A model generated the notes under the pieces. The model worked only from the letters and a program-made list of their open reading frames with translations. It was not told the DNA's origin and ran no database searches. 15,207 nt of DNA. Source: Kiritimatiellota bacterium (GTDB lineage Bacteria > Verrucomicrobiota > Lentisphaeria > Victivallales > JAADHT01). Where the stretch lies: the NCBI GenBank assembly GCA_013151705.1, contig JAADHT010000054.1, forward strand, positions 1-15,207, read 5' to 3'. Of this stretch, positions 1 through 6,977 are shown piece after piece (the stretch's first letter is position 1; each line of letters starts with the position of its first letter). Position numbers and translations under genes: made by a program.

Positions 1-552
1 CGGCAAGCTGGATCCGGAGAACCGCTGGGTTCGCTTGTCGAAATTGATCCCCTGGGATCTGCTGGAGGATTTGTACGGCTCAAAACTTTCGAACGGCATG
101 GGACGACCCGGCAAAAACGTGAGAGTGGCCTTCGGAGCGCGGATCATCAAGCACAAATTGAATTTGAGCGACGAGGAGGTCGTCGAGCAGATCCGCGAAA
201 ATCCCTATCCGCAGTTCTTCAATCGGATTCGAGGAGTTCCGCCCGGAGCCCCCGTTCGACTCCTCTCTGATGACGACGTTCAGAAAGCGTTTCAATCTCG
301 AGGACGTGTTCGACATCAACGATCTGATAGAGGAGAAAGTCAGACTGTTGACCGGGAAGGCTCCGAAATCATCCGACGACGAGGATTCGGATGATGACGC
401 GGGAGCGAATTCAGGCAAATTGATTGTTGACGCGACCGTCGCTCCGGCCGATCGTCCGAGGGAAGGCGTCGGCCGATGTCGAGTTCGGAGCGAAACTGTC
501 GGTCAGCCTGGTCGACGGCGTGGCTGGAATCGACAGACTCTCCTGGAACGCG
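1..552 (+). pseudogene. IS5/IS1182-type transposase remnant, frameshifted and internally deleted
   Basis: The reading frame is already open at base 2 (GKLDPENRWVRLSKLIPWD), so the gene begins outside the window. Residues up to about base 218 match the DUF772-type N-terminal domain of IS5/IS1182 DDE transposases: IPWDLLEDLY, GRPGKNVRVAFGA and LNLSDEEVVEQIRENPY. One extra A near 219-223 shifts the frame. The family sequence then resumes in the next frame as FEEFRPEPPFDSSLM, RKRFNLEDVFDINDLIEEKV and GKLIVDATVAPAD. Around 441-453 it jumps to a third frame as RPIVRGKASADVEFGAKLSVS, which belongs much later in the family. A central block (roughly a hundred residues by family knowledge) including catalytic positions is therefore missing. 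Similarity stops at DRLSWNA, near 552. It cannot encode an active transposase. The exact IS family is uncertain. Confidence 0.85.
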
Positions 553-850
553 GGACATATATTTGTGTTTTGCCATAAGCCTCTGTATCCTTCTAAGATT
601 CATGTGGGAGGGTCATTGGACAAATATCCTGCCGAGAGAATCCCATGTCAAGCCATAGCTCGTAGAGCGACGGCTGAAGCACGTTCCGAACCGCGGCGAG
701 CACACGATACACTATTACTCACTTAGCGCGCCTCCAAGCAAAGCGGCTGGCATTAGAGAATGCGCCACGCCTCCGAGTCAAAATCATAAGCAAAAGAAAA
801 ACCAAACCGGAAAGAAGCGCGTTGAAGTATCATCATTCCGAATCTATATT
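553..850. other. Intergenic stretch without a recognisable gene
   Basis: About 300 bases between the end of the transposase similarity and the glycosyltransferase-like gene. Open frames here are continuations of the degenerate transposase or noise. The only signal I can support is a promoter at the right end. The left part could be host DNA into which the insertion sequence decayed. Confidence 0.5.
822..850 (+). promoter_or_regulatory. Candidate sigma70 promoter abutting the start codon
   Basis: TTGAAG (822-827), a 17-base spacer, then TATATT (845-850). The -10 touches the ATG at 851 and the expected transcription start falls at about 857, which is the A of the next in-frame ATG. No ribosome binding site precedes either ATG, so a leaderless message is possible. 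Confidence 0.35.
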
Positions 851-2216
851 ATGAACATGGAGAATAAGGGAAACAATTATCGGTTGAATTCAAAAATCAG
901 CATTCTGATAGCCGCGATGTCTTTCACGCTCGCCTATGGAGAATTTCTATGGCGCTCAACGGCGCCCGGAGTGGACTTTTACCATTACTGGGCGCTAATA
1001 AAAGTTAAGCGCGTACTCTCCCCCAATATCGGCAGCCCGTATCTCGAACAAAAAGCATATGCGAATCGCTTGAAGGCATATGTGGCTAAAACCCCTTCGC
1101 CTCTTTTGAAAAAAGTCAATAAGATACGTTCGAAACTGGATGTTACGGGAACTCCATTGCAATACTCAGTATTCGTCATATTACCTCTGGACTACAATTT
1201 TGCGATTTTTCTATTCAGGGTCACTCAAGCACTGGTATTTATCGGAACAATCATTCTGCTGGGTACGCATTATAAGACAAAGATACTGCCATCTCTCTCT
1301 TTCGCGTTTTTACTTTTTGTGGTTTATGAACCAATATCTCAGGATTTATGGGTGGGGAACTTAAATGCGTTACAACTTGGATTTCTAACAATCATAGCAT
1401 TTGCCGCGAAAAAAATACAATCAATCCCACCATCCAGAAACAAAATTATATCAAGTGTTATTTTCACAGCGGGAGTGACTGTTTTCGCTATGTTGAAACC
1501 AAACTATGCATTGATTCCTCTAATCATGCTTGCTTTTCTATGGCGCGACATTGGGACAAAATCATTTGTGCTCACAACTGCTTCAGGTGGCGTGCTAGGA
1601 GCGTTGATCGCGACAATCCCTTGTTTTCTTTTTAACTCACCTGGGATATGGCTGGACTGGTGGGGACACCTTCAAAAGCTCAAAAGTGTGAATACCATAT
1701 TCTTCTATCCCATAAGTTCAGGAAATTTCTCAACTCCCCTTATGCTGTCAAAGCAATTCAACATTAACTCTGGGTATTGTTTTTTGATAATGGCGGTTTT
1801 TATTATCCTATCACTAATGATTGTTTTAGCTACTCCAAATGATGACAATGTCGAAAAGTTGTTTAAGCGCATGCAAGAAAAAATCCTCCTTATTCTTCAA
1901 TACCCCTTTCTATGCATTTCCATTAACCATCACCTTGGCAATGTCTCCTTTGGTCTGGATACATTATTTAGTCGTTTTGCTTTTGCCGGCTTTATGGATG
2001 ATTCTTGAAAGAAAGCTTGGAGAGACTGTCGGTGTTCTTGGTACTATTTCGATCGTGATGGCTTCGGGGCTTTTATTGAGAATATTGACATTACATAGCA
2101 CCATATGGTTGTCCAAAGCTCCATATATGTTCGGATTGGCTTGGGTTCCGTTATGGATTGCCATTCTATTTATAATCAAAAATCCACAAAAACTGACAAA
2201 ATCGAATGAGAACTGA
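851..2216 (+). pseudogene. GT87 (DUF2029)-like integral membrane glycosyltransferase, split by one frameshift
   Basis: Polytopic membrane protein with a GT87-like arrangement. GT87 enzymes use polyprenyl-phosphate-linked sugars at the membrane; that function is inferred from family. The first frame (851-2008) has an N-terminal membrane helix, an acidic GVDFYHYW motif in the first extracytoplasmic loop, a GSPYLEQ segment, many hydrophobic helices and the motif VGNLNALQLGF, which resembles the GQxNA loop of the family. The family-like C-terminus (ITLAMSPLVWIHYLVVLLLP, near 1925-1995) lies in the next frame and runs to 2216. The shift falls between about 1875 and 1920, and a run of six A at 1878-1883 is the obvious slip site. 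The joined product would be about 454 residues. Either the gene is broken, the read has an indel, or the run is slippery. No Shine-Dalgarno sequence precedes 851. Confidence 0.7.
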
Positions 2217-2344
2217 TGAAAAAACATAATCTGCTAAATACAATTACCGTAAACCAGGCATTTGATCTGTTGCGGAAGATACGTGTCGGGATCACTCGAA
2301 ATAAGTGTCCACATGGCTGCGAGACCTTTTCGAGCAGGGTCTAG
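2216..2344 (+). CDS. Small 42-residue ORF coupled to the GT87-like gene, possibly a truncated gene
   Basis: The ATG at 2216 overlaps the TGA that ends the preceding gene (TGATG), the classic arrangement for translational coupling. The peptide starts MKKHNLLNTITVNQAFDLL and ends NKCPHGCETFSSRV. The last residues are encoded by a 22-nt repeat that also occurs, outside any gene, near the right edge. That suggests the original reading frame was cut short by the repeat or by a deletion next to it. I recognise no family. It may be the stub of a second glycan-related gene rather than a functional peptide. Confidence 0.3.
   Translation: MKKHNLLNTITVNQAFDLLRKIRVGITRNKCPHGCETFSSRV
2322..2343 (+). repeat. 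22-nt imperfect palindromic repeat, copy A
   Basis: AGACC (2322-2326) and GGTCT (2338-2342) form inverted arms around a TTTTCGAGCAG-type core. The 22 bases match copy B at 14949-14970 in 21 positions and in the same orientation. It lies between the convergent GT87-like gene and the dehydratase gene. There is no T-tract, so a simple intrinsic terminator is unlikely. A short dispersed repeat or a mobile-element end is possible. Confidence 0.65.
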
Positions 2345-2388
2345 TTATAGAAAATAATGGGAAGTTCAGGTTGAATGTAGCTTCTTCT

Positions 2389-2841
2389 TCAAGGAGTTCC
2401 GTGCCAGACGGTTATTTCGGCCTCGGCCATCACCGTCTCATCTTTCTTTCGCACTGTTCCCCGCACCACGCTCAAAGATTCAATCTCCACGCCAAGAGCG
2501 ACTTCAATGGTCAAAACATCTCCGAGAAAAGCATCTCCATATACATTGAAATCTCTAACGCCGACCAAAAACCCCTCCTCTTCGTTGCGACCATCACGGA
2601 TAAGATTAAATCCGTGTTGCGCCGCCGCTCCTTGTGAAATCAGTTCCAAGTAAACCGATGGAAGCAACGTTCCGGTCTCATCAAGAAACGGGTTGGATTC
2701 GAGGATTGTGGTTTTCAAGCGCGATGATTTCAAGGAGTCGTTTACGGAGATGATCTTCTCCACCATCAGCATAGGCGTGGAATGGGGAATCAGGCGGCTG
2801 GCCGCTTCGGCGACTATTGCGGGATTGATGGTGTTCACCAT
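2389..2841 (-). CDS. ApeP-like 3-hydroxyacyl-ACP dehydratase (hotdog fold)
   Basis: A 150-residue single hotdog domain. The LIPHSTPMLMVEKI motif carries the putative catalytic His20, and LPSVYLELISQGAAAQHGF carries the acidic partner Glu66. Both arrangements fit FabA/FabZ-type dehydratases, and the sequence most resembles the ApeP group known from aryl polyene pathways. The predicted reaction is dehydration of 3-hydroxyacyl-ACP to trans-2-enoyl-ACP in the cytoplasm. I chose the ATG at 2841 because it overlaps the TGA of the upstream lipoprotein gene (ATGGTGA), implying translational coupling; a longer TTG-initiated form would reach 2880. No acyl carrier protein, ketosynthase or acyltransferase lies nearby, so the pathway is unknown. 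It is the last gene of a four-gene minus-strand operon. Confidence 0.75.
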   Translation of the reverse strand: MVNTINPAIVAEAASRLIPHSTPMLMVEKIISVNDSLKSSRLKTTILESNPFLDETGTLLPSVYLELISQGAAAQHGFNLIRDGRNEEEGFLVGVRDFNVYGDAFLGDVLTIEVALGVEIESLSVVRGTVRKKDETVMAEAEITVWHGTP

Positions 2842-3206
2842 TTTCGTTGTCTGTAGTGTTTGTATTCTTTTTGGCCCCAACCGAGCAAGGAGCCTTGTTT
2901 ATCGAAAAAAAGCGGAGTGCACTCGTCCCGGGTCATCATGCCATCGGACCACTTCGATTCCGTGAAATAGTACCAGACATCATCGGTGTTGTAAATTTCA
3001 TCACGCAATGGCTCGCCCATAACCTTCAACACCTCACTTTTGCTCATCCCTTTGCGAATATGCTTCAAATTCTCAAAATTCCGCTCACTCATCGACATTC
3101 CGCAGGATGTTTGCAGAAGCACCACCACGGATAGGAGTGGGAAGAACGCGGGGAAACAACGCCAAACTTCCGATTTCTTTTGTTTGTAATCAACGCGTTT
3201 ACGCAT
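2835..3206 (-). CDS. BamE/DUF3192-like small lipoprotein
   Basis: A 123-residue protein with a basic N-terminus, a hydrophobic stretch at about 17-31 and Cys35 in LLQTSCG. This is a plausible but imperfect lipobox, with Gln at -3. The mature part carries NFENLKHIRKGMSKSEVLKVMGEP, the signature of SmpA/OmlA (BamE-like) folds. It continues through VWYYFTESKWSDG and TRDECTPLFFDKQG to LLGWG, as in DUF3192 proteins. Probable location is the periplasmic side of a membrane; BamE relatives act in outer membrane assembly, but no direct role can be assigned. The start at 3206 has AGGAGTAGG just upstream, overlapping the end of the preceding gene whose stop is 8 bases away. The 3' end overlaps the dehydratase start by 7 bases. 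A longer in-frame extension to 3371 lies inside the upstream gene and is rejected. Confidence 0.75.
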   Translation of the reverse strand: MRKRVDYKQKKSEVWRCFPAFFPLLSVVVLLQTSCGMSMSERNFENLKHIRKGMSKSEVLKVMGEPLRDEIYNTDDVWYYFTESKWSDGMMTRDECTPLFFDKQGSLLGWGQKEYKHYRQRKW

Positions 3207-3214
3207 TACGGCAC

Positions 3215-4348
3215 CTACTCCTGTTCTTCCGAGTAAAGCGAATCTATGAAAACGGACAAGGTTTTCGCTATCGTGAATATGGTGTTGTATAGATCCAAAA
3301 CAATCCGATACGCCAGGTAGACGAAATAGGAGACCATGGGAGCTAAAGCGACAAACGCCAGCCCGGCGCAAGCGTGTAGAAATGTGTTTGCATTGGTATT
3401 TTTGTCGAATAGCACAAAAACCAGGACAACAAGTAGAACTGGAGCGACGGCCAATAAAAATCCCGACAAGAGCAAAACCACCCTGATCATATAACCGAGG
3501 AACGCAATGCCCGTTTCACCCGGCGAAGAGGAATGCTTTCCCACTTTAGAGTTCAAAACAATGGGGCTGAGGAAAAGTATTCCGGTATGCAACGCCACGA
3601 TGGCGCCTACTACGAACATAACGGCAGAGAATATGCTTGAGTTGGCTATCACGACGTAAACACCCAAAAACAAAAACATCGGAATCAACGCTAAAGCGAT
3701 GAGTCCAAAAGAATAGAGCAAGTCGTAAGTATAAAAGGTCAATTCCGTGCGATGGATTACAGCCACTGTCAAACGGGAGAATTTGGCGGCCAGATACGAA
3801 AGAACGCATGAAGCAATGAGGCCGGACAAACCGAAAACTATAAAGTGCTCGGGTTGTTTTGAAGTCGAAGCCAACATCCCGGATTTGAGCAAAGCCAAAA
3901 CTCCCGCCGCCAAAATCGAGTATTGACCGATGCTTGAAACACTGTCATGATATTTTATGAATCCCTCATGGTTGCGAATGGAGAAATAGTCGAGAAAAGT
4001 TTCAACCAAGTTTTCCAATTTAGATTTCCTGTCATCATACGTATCTTCACTATCGGCCACATTCGCTTGATTAGCTGTCTGAAAAGACTCGGCGAGTTTC
4101 TCGCGCCACATAGTCGCTTGTGTGGATGGCGGCTGCTCAAGCACGGCTTCGGCGACCTCATCGTCCGCCTCCTCATCGCTCATCTTCGCGGATTCCGCCA
4201 TCTCCTCCAGCTTGGCCTTCATTTCCGGGGGAAGGTCCGGCATGTCTATTATTGTACCGCAAGCTGGACAAATAAGTTCGGGACTTATCATCTGATCAGG
4301 ATCGATGCTGATCTGAGTGTTGCAATGTACGCATTCAAATTCAATCAT
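3215..4348 (-). CDS. Zinc-ribbon polytopic membrane protein of unknown function
   Basis: A 377-residue protein. It opens with a zinc ribbon: Cys6 and Cys9 (CVHC) and Cys27 and Cys30 (CPAC). An acidic, charged linker follows (about 40-110). The remainder is hydrophobic, with about six membrane segments near 143-160, 168-188, 208-233, 238-262, 284-312 and 326-350, and an acidic tail SEEQE. Zinc-ribbon plus membrane-bundle proteins are often small stress or secretion-related factors, but I recognise no named family and assign no function. The start ATG at 4348 has AGGGGAAT eight bases upstream. It sits 88 bases after the TPR gene and 8 bases before the BamE-like lipoprotein, so it is probably co-transcribed. 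The ribbon is expected on the cytoplasmic side. Confidence 0.7.
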   Translation of the reverse strand: MIEFECVHCNTQISIDPDQMISPELICPACGTIIDMPDLPPEMKAKLEEMAESAKMSDEEADDEVAEAVLEQPPSTQATMWREKLAESFQTANQANVADSEDTYDDRKSKLENLVETFLDYFSIRNHEGFIKYHDSVSSIGQYSILAAGVLALLKSGMLASTSKQPEHFIVFGLSGLIASCVLSYLAAKFSRLTVAVIHRTELTFYTYDLLYSFGLIALALIPMFLFLGVYVVIANSSIFSAVMFVVGAIVALHTGILFLSPIVLNSKVGKHSSSPGETGIAFLGYMIRVVLLLSGFLLAVAPVLLVVLVFVLFDKNTNANTFLHACAGLAFVALAPMVSYFVYLAYRIVLDLYNTIFTIAKTLSVFIDSLYSEEQE

Positions 4349-4436
4349 GATATTATTCCCCTAAATCGTTTTATTTTCCAAGCCTTGCCGGACGAAAACA
4401 CGCATCCGCGAATTCGTGATGCTTTTTCGAACCCAA

Positions 4437-5093
4437 CTATAGTCTTTTCGACAACTGTTTGCCTTGGGCGGCCCAAAAACCCGGTTTTCCGAAAGCGAGG
4501 CTTTTAAGGGAGCTTTTCGCCCTGTCGATTTTCCCCAAGTGAAAAAACAGACGCGCGGCGGAGTATCCCGCCTCGTTTTTACGGCTCGATGGCGTTGACG
4601 GATTGTGGGCGATGGCGGAAAACTTCTCGGCCGCGGCATTATATTCGCCCATAGCCTCCAAAGTATACGCCACATTCAAAGCGGCCCTGTCGCGGAGTTC
4701 TCCCGCCGAGGCTTTGGCGGCGACCGTCTTATAAAGCTTCATCGATTTGGAAAAATCTTTTTTATTGAAAAGCAAAGTGGCCATTCTCATTCTCGCCACA
4801 TTGGCCGCCAAGTTATCAGGGTGCTTTGACAACGCCGTCGTTATGGATTCGACCGTGTCCGCTTCAAGCAAGTTGGCGGCCTCGGCTACTCTGGTCTTTT
4901 CAATTTGATGATAAATGAAGGCGCTGATCACCCCGCCCGCAGCCAACACGGCGGAGACGATCAGAATCGTTTTCAGATTCGTCAGCACAAAACCCTCGAA
5001 TCTGTCAAAATCATCGACAGCTTCTTTGAACACCCTGTCATTCAATTTCCCGGTTTTGCCGCCGACACTCTTTTTTTCAGCCTTTTTCGCCAT
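4437..5093 (-). CDS. Membrane-anchored TPR protein (YfgM/TPR_21-like)
   Basis: A 218-residue protein with a Lys-rich cytoplasmic N-terminus (MAKKAEKKSVGGKTGK), one membrane helix at about 40-62 (LKTILIVSAVLAAGGVISAFI) and a periplasmic helical part. The helical part has TPR-like pairs at about 97-125 (ANVARMRMATLLFNKKDF), 136-163 (DRAALNVAYTLEAMGEYNAA) and 175-200 (AGYSAARLFFHLGKIDRA). The layout matches YfgM-type proteins, single-span TPR proteins that contact the Sec translocon and periplasmic chaperones. That role is by family analogy only. The ATG at 5093 has GAGGATG upstream and is preferred over an extension to 5159, which runs through the promoter. It appears to be the first gene of the four-gene envelope operon. 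Confidence 0.7.
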   Translation of the reverse strand: MAKKAEKKSVGGKTGKLNDRVFKEAVDDFDRFEGFVLTNLKTILIVSAVLAAGGVISAFIYHQIEKTRVAEAANLLEADTVESITTALSKHPDNLAANVARMRMATLLFNKKDFSKSMKLYKTVAAKASAGELRDRAALNVAYTLEAMGEYNAAAEKFSAIAHNPSTPSSRKNEAGYSAARLFFHLGKIDRAKSSLKSLAFGKPGFWAAQGKQLSKRL

Positions 5094-5135
5094 GAAACAT
5101 CCTCGTGATAAAAAACATACGAAACCAATAGGGGT

Positions 5136-5163
5136 AAAATACATCAAAAAAACATTCAATCAA
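5136..5163 (-). promoter_or_regulatory. Candidate sigma70 promoter of the envelope operon
   Basis: Read on the minus strand: TTGATT (5163-5158), a 16-base spacer, TATTTT (5141-5136). The expected start lies about 35 bases before the TPR gene ATG. The same hexamers with the same spacing occur on the plus strand at 5349-5376, upstream of the antiporter. Confidence 0.35.
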
Positions 5164-5348
5164 CCGTCATCGCGAGTTTTCTCATCTATTTTTTCGCGGG
5201 ACTCTGGAAAACGCGGTTGCGACGAATCAATAACACAATTTGAGTATATTTCCGAAGAATGAAGATATCAAAAGAAAATTTTCCGTATAGTGAAAGATGA
5301 GACGCGGGAGACGGTAAAGTGAAAAACGGGTTTTCTCGTCGTTCCCAC

Positions 5349-5376
5349 TTGATTTCAAGCTTATACGAATTATTTT
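5349..5376 (+). promoter_or_regulatory. Candidate sigma70 promoter of the antiporter gene
   Basis: TTGATT (5349-5354), a 16-base spacer, TATTTT (5371-5376). It would give a leader of nearly 190 bases before the ATG at 5571. It faces away from the envelope operon promoter with identical hexamers and spacing. Confidence 0.35.
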
Positions 5377-5382
5377 CGCATT

Positions 5383-5570
5383 TTTCGCAGTGTGATGTGA
5401 TGTGTCGGGAATGGAGTTTCCCGCGGAATTTCGGATTAAAAGAAGACGCTTCCGGATGATGACTCCTTTTTTTCATATTGTTTTTCGCCGCGGCCGCCGA
5501 TTCCATCCGTGGATGACGATCGGCAACCGCGTATCTGAAGACTGAACTCATGGAAACAAGGAGTTGAATC
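5383..5570 (+). promoter_or_regulatory. Long structured leader of the antiporter gene
   Basis: The leader holds a perfect 6-bp hairpin CGGGAA/TTCCCG near 5407-5424, a run of seven T at about 5467-5473 and a second stem GCCGAT (5496-5501)/ATCGGC (5519-5524) whose loop is itself partly palindromic. It ends in AAGGAG ahead of the ATG. The arrangement could act as an attenuator or cation-responsive leader, but I match it to no known riboswitch class. Confidence 0.3.
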
Positions 5571-6815
5571 ATGGCTCTCGGAATCGCTGAAATAATCATT
5601 CTCGGACTGCTGGTCGATTGGATCGCCCGCCGCTTGAAGGTCCCCGGACTTGTCGGGATGCTACTGCTGGGCGTGGTCGCCGGCCCTTTCGTTTTGAACT
5701 TTCTCCAGCCCGGAATTCTCGACATCTCGCACGATTTGCGTTTGATAGCTTTGATCGTGATATTACTCAGAGCGGGTTTCGAATTGAGCCGGCGCGCTCT
5801 TGCCAAAGTCGGAAGAATGGCGATGCTGCTCTCTTGCGTGCCGGCGATTTTCGAGGCCGCCGCGATAACACTGCTCGGTCCAACCCTTTTGGGTTTGACG
5901 TATATGGAGTCGGCCATTCTCGGCGCGATTCTCGCGGCCGTATCGCCTGCGGTGGTCGTTCCTCTTATGATTAATTTCATCGAGAAACGGAAAGGAGTCG
6001 AGAAGGCGATACCAACGCTTCTTCTAGCCGCGTCGTCAATCGACGACGTGTTCGTCATAGTCATCTATTCGGTTTTGATCGGGATGTACACCGGTTCCGG
6101 CGAGAGCGTCGCCTGGCGGCTCGCCGGCATACCTATTTCGATAATAACCGGGATTGCGGCGGGACTGCTCATAGGGTGGGTGCTCTACAAATTTTTCAGC
6201 AGGTTCAATCCGAGAGCGACCAAACGGGTGTTGATAATACTCGGCGTTTCGATTTTTCTGATCAAGATAGAGCATAGTCTGGAGGGGCTTGTTCCCTTCG
6301 CCGCACTGCTCGCCGTAATGGGCATAGGCGTCATCATTCTGGAGAAGCGAGAGCATTACGCCCACGAGATATCGTCGAAACTAGGTAAAATATGGGTTTT
6401 GGCGGAGCTGGTGCTTTTCATCATGGTCGGAGCGCAGGTGAACATATCGGTGGCGTGGCATGCCGGATTGATGGGGGCTTTGCTGATTTTTCTCGGACTT
6501 GTCGCCAGAAGCGTTGGAACATACACATGTCTGTTCGGCAGCGATTTGAACATTAGGGAGCGACTTTTCGTGGTGATCTCCTATCTGCCCAAAGCCACCG
6601 TTCAAGCGGCCATAGGCGCGGCGCCTCTAGCCGCGATGAAAGCCGCCGGAATGCCGACTCAACCGGGAGAGTTGATTCTGGCAATCGCCGTGTTGAGCAT
6701 ACTCCTGACGGCGCCGATCGGCGCTTGGGCGATCTCGCTGACCGGCGATCTCTGGCTCGAACAGGCGCCCGAAGGCGACTACGAGGCGGTCGAGGCGGCG
6801 AAGGAGAGCGATTAA
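5571..6815 (+). CDS. Cation:proton antiporter (CPA family, Na+/H+ exchanger domain)
   Basis: A 414-residue inner membrane transporter with about 12 hydrophobic segments. Features of the Na+/H+ exchanger (CPA) domain are KVPGLVGMLLLGVVAGPF near the first helices, LLRAGFELS at about 65-73, AAVSPAVVVPLM at about 122-133 and the paired acidic residues SSIDDVFVI (Asp158 and Asp159) expected in the ion-binding core. Near the C-terminus LPKATVQAAIGAAPLAA is typical of prokaryotic CPA1-like proteins. It should exchange a monovalent cation, Na+ or K+, for H+; the ion cannot be told from sequence. It lacks the C-terminal RCK/TrkA domain of Kef systems and ends in a short acidic tail. The ATG at 5571 has AAGGAG seven bases upstream. 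It stands alone, with a long leader before it. Confidence 0.85.
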   Translation: MALGIAEIIILGLLVDWIARRLKVPGLVGMLLLGVVAGPFVLNFLQPGILDISHDLRLIALIVILLRAGFELSRRALAKVGRMAMLLSCVPAIFEAAAITLLGPTLLGLTYMESAILGAILAAVSPAVVVPLMINFIEKRKGVEKAIPTLLLAASSIDDVFVIVIYSVLIGMYTGSGESVAWRLAGIPISIITGIAAGLLIGWVLYKFFSRFNPRATKRVLIILGVSIFLIKIEHSLEGLVPFAALLAVMGIGVIILEKREHYAHEISSKLGKIWVLAELVLFIMVGAQVNISVAWHAGLMGALLIFLGLVARSVGTYTCLFGSDLNIRERLFVVISYLPKATVQAAIGAAPLAAMKAAGMPTQPGELILAIAVLSILLTAPIGAWAISLTGDLWLEQAPEGDYEAVEAAKESD

Positions 6816-6819
6816 TCGA

Positions 6820-6888
6820 CTTTCCGCGGGGTGGAACGAGCCAAATGGGAAGTGAGGAGACTTATGGGAACAAATGGGATGCGGAAAG
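6820..6888 (+). repeat. 8-bp inverted repeat downstream of the antiporter gene
   Basis: CTTTCCGC (6820-6827) and GCGGAAAG (6881-6888) are perfect complements separated by 53 bases. CAAATGGGA occurs twice between them (6842-6850, 6871-6879). A run of six T follows about 17 bases later. The long loop makes an efficient terminator unlikely. Confidence 0.3.
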
Positions 6889-6977
6889 CGCCAAGAAGAG
6901 AAAAGTTTTTTCCAGAGCTTGCATACAGCTTATGGAATGTTAGCCTATCCTATGGAAGATGAAGCCGGGGAGAGGCG

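Noticed and set aside
1875..1920. Programmed frameshift in the GT87-like gene
   Set aside because: Six A is a weak slippery site and no downstream stem or internal ribosome-site stimulator is evident. A mutation or read error is simpler.
2305..2637. Plus-strand ORF starting before the dehydratase gene
   Set aside because: It covers the 22-nt repeat and the antisense of the dehydratase, and has no family features.
3947..4507. 186-codon plus-strand ORF opposite the zinc-ribbon gene
   Set aside because: Antisense of a gene with a good ribosome site, zinc ribbon and membrane segments.
5443..5473. Intrinsic terminator before the T7 run in the antiporter leader
   Set aside because: The only stem near it is GAAG/CTTC with a three-base loop, about 14 bases from the T-run. 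That is too weak and too far to call.
5186..6064. 292-codon minus-strand ORF opposite the antiporter gene
   Set aside because: Its composition is Ser/Arg/Ile-rich without domains, and it spans the antiporter leader and promoter. The plus-strand frame carries clear CPA motifs, so this is an antisense shadow.
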